Of a stretch of DNA of 64,000 nt, positions 58,409 through 64,000 are shown piece after piece. A model generated the notes under the pieces. It did no database searches, was not told the DNA's origin, and saw only the letters and a list, made by a program, of their open reading frames with translations. Position 1 is the stretch's first letter; the number at the start of each line of letters is the position of its first letter. Source of the DNA: Azospirillum brasilense (GTDB lineage Bacteria > Pseudomonadota > Alphaproteobacteria > Azospirillales > Azospirillaceae); the NCBI RefSeq assembly GCF_008365405.1, contig NZ_QOKV01000015.1:1-64000 (forward strand), in the 5' to 3' direction. Position numbers and translations under genes: made by a program.

Positions 58409-58969
58409 ATGACCCGCGACCAGCCGCCGGCCCGCAAGCCGCCGCGCCGCGTCACCGCCCAGTATCTGGAGAACGCGGCCCTGCACTATCTCCAGCGCTT
58501 CGCCAGCTCCTCGGCCAGTCTGCGCCGGGTGCTGATGCGCAAGGTCGACCGCTCCGCCCAGGCCCACGGCACCGACCCGGCGGAGGGCGCGCGCTGGGTC
58601 GAGGACCTGATCGCCCGCTACCTGCGCAGCGGCCTGCTCAACGACGCGGCCTACGCCGAGATGCGGGCGGTAAGCCTGCACCGTCGCGGCACCTCGACCC
58701 GCGCCATCCGCGAGAAACTGTCGGCCAAGGGCATCGGCCGCGACGAGGCCGACCGCGCGCTGGAGTCGCTGGACGAGGAGGTCGAGGGCGACCTGAACCT
58801 GACCGCCGCCCTGGCGCTGGCCCGCCGCCGCCGGCTCGGCCCCTACCGCCTGCCGGAGAAGCGCGCGGAGTTCCGCGACAAGGATCTGGCGGCGCTGGGC
58901 CGCGCCGGCTTCGCCTACGACATCGCGCGGCGGGTGGTGGACGCCGACGACCCCGACTCGGTGGAGTAA
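58409..58969 (+). CDS. recX: RecX-family regulator of RecA
   Basis: The 186-residue protein shows the three-helix RecX repeats: LENAALHYLQRFASSSASLR, WVEDLIARYLRSGLLNDAAY and VSLHRRGTSTRAIREKLSAK. RecX binds RecA filaments and limits recombinase activity. ACGGGAGACAGCC precedes the ATG. recA is not next to it, which is common in alphaproteobacteria. Confidence 0.88.
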   Translation: MTRDQPPARKPPRRVTAQYLENAALHYLQRFASSSASLRRVLMRKVDRSAQAHGTDPAEGARWVEDLIARYLRSGLLNDAAYAEMRAVSLHRRGTSTRAIREKLSAKGIGRDEADRALESLDEEVEGDLNLTAALALARRRRLGPYRLPEKRAEFRDKDLAALGRAGFAYDIARRVVDADDPDSVE

Positions 58970-59044
58970 CACCCTCCCCTCCGCGGCCCGTTCGCCCCGC
59001 CCGGCTGTTGTTCGGCAAACGCCATCGGTTCCGGGGAAACAGTC

Positions 59045-59830
59045 ATGCGCCACGCCGCCCTCGCGGGCCTTACCCTCGCCGTCGGGCTGCTCGCCGCCGG
59101 GTTGCCTGCCGTCGGGACCGCCCGCGCGCAGGACGACGAGCGCATGGCGCTGTCGTCGGAACTGCCGATCACCGTCGAGGACGCCGCCGCCATCGAGAAG
59201 GGCAGCGTCGATGTGAAGGTTCGCGCCTTCTTCGAGCGGCTGAAGGGGGACGGCGGGCGCAACCGCCTGTCCTTCGACCCGGAACTCCAGGTCGGCGTCG
59301 CCGACGGCCTGGCGCTGAAGGTCAATCCCGGCTACCGCGTGGGCAACGCCGACGACGCCCAGCAGGGCGACGTCACGCTGTCCGCCGAATACAACATCCG
59401 TGAACCGTCGCAAGGACGGCTGGGCCTCTCGGTGGAGCCGCTGGTCAGCATCCCCTACGGGTCGGGGAGCAAGACGACCGAGGCCGGGATCACCGGGCGC
59501 CTGACCCAGCCGCTCGGGACCGCCGCCGGCGCGCCGCGCCTGCACGCCAACCTGTCCTGGCGGCATCGGTTCGATCCGGCATCGGACGAGCGCGACAACC
59601 GCTTCATCATGGCCGCCGGAATGAATGCACCGGTCGGCCCCGCCACCGCCGTGGCCGTCGACGTGGTGCGCGAGCAGTCGGAGGAGCGCGGCAAGGCCGA
59701 CAATTTCGTGGAGGCCGGCGTCCGGCATCTCGTCGGCGAAGACCTCGCCGTGGGAGCCGGTATCGGAGTCGGGTTCGGCCCCGATTCGCCGCGCTACCGC
59801 CTGCTGCTGGGCGTGCAGCGGTCGTTTTAG
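59045..59830 (+). CDS. Secreted beta-rich protein, possible outer-membrane barrel
   Basis: The 261-residue protein starts with a signal peptide (LAGLTLAVGLLAAGLPAVGTARA). It then shows alternating amphipathic strands (LSFDPELQVGVADGLALKVN, GLSVEPLVSIPYGSGSKTTE) and ends in a C-terminal phenylalanine (LLLGVQRSF), typical of outer-membrane barrels. It resembles proteins annotated as transporter or phenol-degradation MetA-pathway barrels, but this is a loose match. The neighbouring genes give no functional hint. Confidence 0.7.
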   Translation: MRHAALAGLTLAVGLLAAGLPAVGTARAQDDERMALSSELPITVEDAAAIEKGSVDVKVRAFFERLKGDGGRNRLSFDPELQVGVADGLALKVNPGYRVGNADDAQQGDVTLSAEYNIREPSQGRLGLSVEPLVSIPYGSGSKTTEAGITGRLTQPLGTAAGAPRLHANLSWRHRFDPASDERDNRFIMAAGMNAPVGPATAVAVDVVREQSEERGKADNFVEAGVRHLVGEDLAVGAGIGVGFGPDSPRYRLLLGVQRSF

Positions 59831-59854
59831 GGCAACCCCCGAAAACGACAAAAC

Positions 59855-59916
59855 GCGCGCAAAGCCTTTCGGCGATGCGCGCGGCACTCTCAACCGGGGT
59901 TCGGTGCAACCGAGAG
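59855..59916. other. Hairpins between convergent genes
   Basis: GCGCGC pairs across 59855-59882, and CTCTC pairs with GAGAG at 59887-59916 around a nested CCG/CGG. They lie between the barrel-protein gene and rpmB, which converge, and may end one or both transcripts. No T-tract is strong enough to be certain. Confidence 0.4.
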
Positions 59917-60025
59917 TCGGAGTCGTCCTGGTGTGGGGCTTGGAGCCCGGCCGCGGAGTTTGCCGCCCCGCGGTGACATCACCAGAATCGCCTGGATGCG
60001 CTCCGGCGCCTCCAGGCGGTCAGCC

Positions 60026-60328
60026 TCAGGCCGCGACGGCCTGCTGCTTGTCCTGGGCCTTGGCGATGCGGCGCTTCAGGCGGCGCGCTTCCAGGCTGAG
60101 GACGTCGTCCTTCGCGTCGAGCAGGAAGGCGTCGAGGCCGCCCTTGTGCTCGATCGAACGGATCGCGTTGGTGGAGATACGCAGGCGCACCATCTGACCC
60201 AGAGCGTCGCTCAGCAGCGCGGTTTCCTGCAGGTTCGGCTGGAAACGGCGGCGGGTCTTGTTGTTGGCGTGGCTGACGTTGTTGCCAAACTGCGTGCCCT
60301 TGCCGGTCACGGAGCACCGACGTGCCAT
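60026..60328 (-). CDS. rpmB: 50S ribosomal protein L28
   Basis: The 100-residue protein starts MARRCSVTGKGTQFGNNVSH and has the L28 core (NNKTRRRFQPNLQ, VRLRISTNAIRSIEHKGGLD). The C-terminal extension (LSLEARRLKRRIAKAQDKQQ) is typical of alphaproteobacteria. It is a structural protein of the large ribosomal subunit. The 60329-60492 interval between it and the phasin gene has no additional gene. Confidence 0.97.
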   Translation of the reverse strand: MARRCSVTGKGTQFGNNVSHANNKTRRRFQPNLQETALLSDALGQMVRLRISTNAIRSIEHKGGLDAFLLDAKDDVLSLEARRLKRRIAKAQDKQQAVAA

Positions 60329-60492
60329 CGGAGTGATCCTTTATTTTAGCAAATGAAACCCGGTCCCGGGCAGCATACCGCCCGAAGGAGGCGGCGTTAT
60401 AGTCGAACAAGCGCGCGCCCGTCAAGGAAGGAAGAGACGGGCGCGCGCCGATCGACGGTCCCCGGGCCGGCGGGGACCGCGATCCGGTGAAA

Positions 60493-61293
60493 TCACTCGG
60501 CGGCGGGAGCGGCGGCCTTCTTCTCCTCAGCCTTCGGGGCGGCCTTCGGGGCTTCGGCCTTCGGGGCTTCGGTCTTGACGGCTTCGACCTTCGGGGCCTC
60601 GGCCTTCTTTTCCTCAACCTTCACCTCGGCCTTCGGGGCTTCCGCCTTGAGCGCCGGGGCGGGGGCCGCCTCGACCTTCGGCGTCTCCGCCTTCACCGGC
60701 TCCGCCTTCGGAGTCGGCGCTTCGGCCTTCGGGGCCTCCGCCTTGGGAGCGGCGGCCTTGACCGGAGCCTTGCGGGCCGCCGGAGCCTTCTTCGGCGCCG
60801 GAGCGGGAGCCGCCTCAGCCTTCGGCGCCTCTGCCTTCTTCTCCTCGACCTTGGGCGCCTCGACCTTCGGGGCCTCCGCCTTCGGGGCGGGGGCCGGCGC
60901 AGCAACCGGGGCAGCCTTGGGCGCCGGGGCGGCCGACGTCAGGGCCACCGGGCTGACGCCCAGTTCGGCGGCGATCTTCGAGGAGACGTCGAGGACGGTC
61001 TGCACGTGGTTGACGACGCGGGCCTGGGCGACGGTCGCCCATTCGCGCTGCACGGCGACGAGGTCCGCCGGGCTGCGCACCTTGGCGAACTCGCCGGCGA
61101 GGTGGGTCGTCTCGCCGATGCCGGCGGTCACGCCGTCGAGCAGGCGGCGGCAGCCGTCCTGCATCACGCCGGCGACGCGCGTGCCGCGGGCGGCGTAGGT
61201 CTCGGCGTTCGCCTTGCCCAGCGGCGACAGGGCGAGAGCCCCGTTGGTCAGGGGGTTGAAGCGCTCGAAAAGATCCAGAAAGTTGGCGGCCAT
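60493..61293 (-). CDS. Phasin with long AEAPK-type repeat tail
   Basis: The 266-residue protein has a phasin_2-type helical domain (about 1-115: LDLFERFNPLTNGALALSPL, GTRVAGVMQDGCRRLLDGVT, EFAKVRSPADLVAVQREWAT). A tail of about 145 residues built of Ala, Pro, Lys and Glu follows (units such as PKAEAPKVEAPKVEEKKAEA). The domain coats polyhydroxybutyrate granules. Alternating basic and acidic tails in PhaF-like phasins bind DNA and help granules segregate, which I infer here. It stands alone behind a promoter region with a GCAACA/TGTTGC dyad. Together with the esterase at 28651 it shows the cell stores PHB. Confidence 0.85.
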   Translation of the reverse strand: MAANFLDLFERFNPLTNGALALSPLGKANAETYAARGTRVAGVMQDGCRRLLDGVTAGIGETTHLAGEFAKVRSPADLVAVQREWATVAQARVVNHVQTVLDVSSKIAAELGVSPVALTSAAPAPKAAPVAAPAPAPKAEAPKVEAPKVEEKKAEAPKAEAAPAPAPKKAPAARKAPVKAAAPKAEAPKAEAPTPKAEPVKAETPKVEAAPAPALKAEAPKAEVKVEEKKAEAPKVEAVKTEAPKAEAPKAAPKAEEKKAAAPAAE

Positions 61294-61450
61294 GTCCTAA
61301 GGTCTCCCGTTGACGACTCGACGCGGAGGCGGTGTCGGACAAGTCAACTCCGGCTCATACCCCAGGAGACTGCGGGCAAACCCCTCGCCCAAGCGCCATG
61401 AAGACGCTCCTTTCCCGCCCAGGCCACCTTATGCACGGGAGAATCGCGGC

Positions 61451-61467
61451 GCAACAAGAAATGTTGC
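61451..61467 (-). promoter_or_regulatory. TGC-rich dyad upstream of the phasin gene
   Basis: GCAACA and TGTTGC are spaced by 5 bases, next to GTGCAGCA. PhaR, the PHB-responsive repressor, binds TGC/GCA-rich dyads at phasin promoters in several bacteria. The match is loose. The site lies 158 bp before the phasin start and just after the meaB stop. Confidence 0.3.
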
Positions 61468-61489
61468 GGTGCAGCATACCCGAAAGGAC

Positions 61490-62494
61490 CTACTCCACCG
61501 CGCGCCCGAGGAACTTTTCAAGCAAAACGCGTGCAGCGGCCGTGGGGGTGATGGCGCCGCCGGTCACGCGGGACTCCAGCGCGGACAGGTCGGCGCGCAC
61601 GGCGGGATGCCCCTTGAAGGCGTCCACCAGCGTCTCGCGGATCTCGCTCCACAGCCAGGCGCGGGCCTGCTCGGCGCGGCGCGTGGCGCGGACGCCGGAC
61701 GCCTCGGTGATGGCCTTGTGTTCCCCGATGGTGTCCCACACCGAATCGATGCCGGCCTTGGTGATGGCCGAGCAGCTCAGCACCGGCACGCGCCAGTCGC
61801 CGTGGCGCAGCAGGGTCAGGGCGTGGCGGTAGTCCGCGACGGTATGCCGCGCCGTGTTGGCGAGGTCGCCGTCCGCCTTGTTGACGACCACGAGGTCGGC
61901 CAGCTCGACGATGCCCTTCTTGATGCCCTGAAGCTCGTCGCCCCCGGCGGGCAGCAGAAGCAGCATGAACAGGTCGACCATGTCGGCCACCGCCGTCTCC
62001 GACTGTCCGACGCCCACCGTCTCCACCACGATCACGTCGAAGCCCGCCGCCTCGCAGACCAGCATGGCCTCGCGCGTGCGGCGGGCCACGCCGCCCAGCG
62101 TGGCGCCGGCGGGCGACGGGCGGATGAAGGCGTTCAGCTCACGCGACAGGTCGACCATGCGGGTCTTGTCGCCCAGGATGGAGCCGCCGGTGCGCTGCGA
62201 CGACGGGTCGATGGCCAGCACCGCCACCTTGTGCCCCCGCGCGATGACGTGCTGCCCGAACGCCTCGATGAAGGTCGACTTGCCCACCCCCGGCACGCCG
62301 GAAATGCCCACCCGCACCGAATTGCCGGTGTGGGGGAGCAGCGTCTCCAGCAGGGCGTCGGCCTGGGCGCGGTGGTCGCGCCGGGTCGATTCGATCAGCG
62401 TGATGGCGCGGGCGAGCGCGCGGCGGTCACCCTGCAGCACCGCGTCGGCGAGCGCGGCGGGGGTGTTGAGGGCGGGAGCGGGAACGGTCGTCAT
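61490..62494 (-). CDS. meaB: MeaB, methylmalonyl-CoA mutase GTPase chaperone
   Basis: The 334-residue G-protein has P-loop VGISGVPGVGKSTFIEAFG, VLAIDPSSQRTGGSILGDKT, VIVVETVGVGQSETAVADMV and base-specific VVVNKADGDLANTA. It loads and protects adenosylcobalamin on methylmalonyl-CoA mutase. The mutase subunit genes are outside the window. The B12 uptake operon at 20.7-26.4 kb would supply its cofactor. Confidence 0.93.
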   Translation of the reverse strand: MTTVPAPALNTPAALADAVLQGDRRALARAITLIESTRRDHRAQADALLETLLPHTGNSVRVGISGVPGVGKSTFIEAFGQHVIARGHKVAVLAIDPSSQRTGGSILGDKTRMVDLSRELNAFIRPSPAGATLGGVARRTREAMLVCEAAGFDVIVVETVGVGQSETAVADMVDLFMLLLLPAGGDELQGIKKGIVELADLVVVNKADGDLANTARHTVADYRHALTLLRHGDWRVPVLSCSAITKAGIDSVWDTIGEHKAITEASGVRATRRAEQARAWLWSEIRETLVDAFKGHPAVRADLSALESRVTGGAITPTAAARVLLEKFLGRAVE

Positions 62495-62574
62495 GGCAGG
62501 ACCCTAGCGGGCGCGGCGGGCGCGGTGAAGCCTCTCATCGATCACTGGGTCGATCCGCCATCGCTCGTCAACAC

Positions 62575-63147
62575 TCAGGCGGCCTTCGCGACCAGCCCGT
62601 CCAGCCAGACCTCCAGCGCGGCGAACAGGGCGACCGCCGTGGCGCAGGCCGCCTGCGCCGACTCGGGTGCGTCCAGATCGCTTTCCAGCCGGGCGAGCAG
62701 CGCCTTCCAGCGGCCGGCCATGTCGATCCCGGCCGAGGCCAGGAAGCGCGCCCCGCGCGTGGCGTCGAAGCCCAGCGCGCGTGTGACGTTGGGCAGCATC
62801 GCCCGCCCGCCATGGGCGGAGCCGTCCAACACGTAGCGCGCCGCCAGCCGCGCCGGCAGGCCGTCCAGCGCCGGCAGCGACCCGGCCACCGGCAGGGCAT
62901 CCGCGTCCACCCCGAGGTCGGCCAGATCGGCGCGCAGCAGGTCCAGCCGTTCGGTCCCCTCGCCCAGCGCCCGCTCGCCCAGCGCCCGCTCAATGGGGGC
63001 GTTGAAGCCGTGCAGGGCGATCAGGGCGTCGCGGTACTCGTCCACCGTGATCGACGGGCTGGTCAGCGGGCGCAGCACCGCCGCCCGGTCCAGCCGTTCA
63101 TGGATGTCGCGGGTCGCCTCGCGCAGCGCCTGCCGTACCGGTCCCAA
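62575..63147 (-). CDS. Heme oxygenase (biliverdin-forming)
   Basis: The 190-residue helical protein matches bacterial BphO/HemO. The N-terminal helix carries a His as the likely proximal heme ligand (REATRDIHERLDRAAVL). A helix with LIALHGFNAPIERALGE and a glycine-rich distal helix (RYVLDGSAHGGRAML) follow. It opens heme to biliverdin, releasing iron and CO. The start is TTG 63147, since GGAG lies 7 bases upstream and no ATG fits. No bacteriophytochrome is adjacent, so either iron recovery or chromophore supply is possible. Confidence 0.8.
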   Translation of the reverse strand: MGPVRQALREATRDIHERLDRAAVLRPLTSPSITVDEYRDALIALHGFNAPIERALGERALGEGTERLDLLRADLADLGVDADALPVAGSLPALDGLPARLAARYVLDGSAHGGRAMLPNVTRALGFDATRGARFLASAGIDMAGRWKALLARLESDLDAPESAQAACATAVALFAALEVWLDGLVAKAA

Positions 63148-63189
63148 AGGGATGCTCCGTCGTGATGATGGGATGAGGTGGGAAAGGGC

Positions 63190-64000
63190 TCAGGTGGGGG
63201 CAAGGACTTCCGGAACCGGCTCCGGCCCCTGGGAGGATTCCTGCTGCCGCGCCCACAATGCGGCATAGGCGCCGCCGCGCGACAGCAGTTCCATGTGGCG
63301 CCCCCGTTCGATCACACGCCCGGCCTCCATCACCAGGATCTCGTCGGCGTCGATCACGGTGGACAGGCGGTGCGCGATGACCAGCGTGGTGCGGCCGCGG
63401 CTGACCTCGCGCAGGTTCGCCTGGATCTCCCGCTCGGTGTGGGTATCGAGCGCCGAGGTCGCCTCGTCGAACAGCAGGATCGCCGGGTTCTTCAGGATGG
63501 TGCGGGCGATGGCGACGCGCTGCTTCTCGCCGCCGGACAGCTTCAGCCCGCGCTCCCCCACCGTGGTCTCGTAGCCGTCGGGAAGCGCCATGATGAAATT
63601 GTGGATATGGGCCAGCCGCGCCGCCTGCTCGACCTCCGCCGGGCTGGCGCCGGGGCGGCCGTAGGCGATGTTGTAATAGACCGTGTCGTTGAACAGCACC
63701 GTGTCCTGCGGGACGATGCCGATGGCGCCGCGCAGCGATTGCTGGGTCACCGCGCGGATGTCCTGCCCGTCGATCAGGATGCCGCCGCCCGACACGTCGT
63801 AGAAGCGGAACAGCAGCCGTCCGATGGTCGACTTGCCCGCCCCGGACGGGCCGACGATGGCCACCGTCCGCCCGGCGGGCACGGTGAAGCTCACCCCCTT
63901 GAGGATCGGCCGCCGCGGGTCGTAGCCGAACTCCACCCCGTCGAAGCGCAGTTCGCCCCCCGTGATGGCCAGCGGGGGGGCACCCGGCCGGTCGGCGACC
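63190..64000 (-). CDS. Atm1-like ABC exporter, C-terminal ATPase part (partial)
   Basis: The frame is open to the window edge, so only the nucleotide-binding part is visible. It contains the start of the domain (LRFDGVEFGYDPRRPILKGV) and Walker A VGPSGAGKSTIGRLL. It continues with IGIVPQDTVLFNDTVYYNIA, signature LKLSGGEKQRVAIARTILKN and Walker B ILLFDEATSALDTHTE. The sequence follows the mitochondrial Atm1/HMT1 family, whose bacterial members export glutathione or metal-glutathione conjugates. The transmembrane half lies beyond 64000. Confidence 0.88.
   Translation of the reverse strand, partial: VADRPGAPPLAITGGELRFDGVEFGYDPRRPILKGVSFTVPAGRTVAIVGPSGAGKSTIGRLLFRFYDVSGGGILIDGQDIRAVTQQSLRGAIGIVPQDTVLFNDTVYYNIAYGRPGASPAEVEQAARLAHIHNFIMALPDGYETTVGERGLKLSGGEKQRVAIARTILKNPAILLFDEATSALDTHTEREIQANLREVSRGRTTLVIAHRLSTVIDADEILVMEAGRVIERGRHMELLSRGGAYAALWARQQESSQGPEPVPEVLAPT

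Noticed and set aside
1..64000. Mobile elements, prophage, tRNA or rRNA genes
   Set aside because: I saw no transposase, integrase or phage structural protein frames and no cloverleaf or rRNA-like stretches.

Overview
The window is about 69-70% G+C and encodes gene sets typical of a free-living alphaproteobacterium: an ETF-ubiquinone oxidoreductase, MeaB, phasin and PHB esterase, a Suv3-type helicase, FNR/Fur/Irr-type control sites and a cobalamin riboswitch. Protein style and gene order look most like Azospirillum or a close Rhodospirillales relative. That placement is an inference from reading, not from a search. I see no tRNA, rRNA, insertion sequence, phage or CRISPR array. The window reads as chromosome or chromid backbone with several iron-related accessory operons.

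Layout. 1-3.6 kb: small hypotheticals around an FNR/FixK-type regulator with an FNR-like box upstream. 3.1-8.6 kb: a Zn-ribbon protein, a Suv3-like RNA helicase, ETF-QO and a family-4-like uracil-DNA glycosylase. 9-16 kb: a lytic transglycosylase, moaB and a phosphotransferase joined across an 18-bp tandem repeat, a TPR protein, ispE and a glycine-zipper envelope protein. 16.3-20.3 kb (minus): six overlapping genes centred on a P1B ATPase whose metal motif is SCA instead of CPC, with small membrane proteins and repeated PGRxRxR motifs. This closely resembles a ferrosome (fez) iron-organelle cluster and is the main discovery candidate. 20.7-26.4 kb (minus): a B12 uptake operon (btuB-btuF-btuC-btuD plus an unknown gene) behind a cobalamin riboswitch. 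26.5-28 kb: terC, preceded by two copies of an unrecognised conserved hairpin element. 28-36.6 kb: an RHH regulator with a PHB esterase, a PEP-mutase-family enzyme, and a three-gene signalling operon (degenerate nucleotidase, hybrid kinase-HPt, REC-kinase). 36.7-41.8 kb: DUF2218, a His-rich PadR regulator and a Fur-boxed siderophore ABC importer. 41.9-48.9 kb (minus): a hydroxyacid oxidase, then Sel1, piuC and a TonB receptor, then a LysR-HTH/TrpD2 fusion, with Fur- and Irr-like sites. 49-64 kb: PAP2 phosphatase, ahcY behind a 40-bp palindrome, hslO-argF-argD, an ABC-2 permease, recX, rpmB, a phasin, meaB, a heme oxygenase and the end of an Atm1-like ABC exporter.

Iron is the unifying theme: siderophore uptake through the TonB receptor with PiuC and the ABC importer, possible storage in the fez-like cluster, heme turnover by the heme oxygenase, and Fur/Irr-like operators. 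Carbon storage is a second theme: phasin and PHB esterase. Many minus-strand genes overlap by ATGA, GTGA or TGATG, so translational coupling is common. A family of long intergenic palindromes (about 140 bp, 'CCCTCTCCCG...CGGGAGAGGG') recurs in the 37.8-43.2 kb region, and shorter relatives lie at 8.6 and 20.7 kb.
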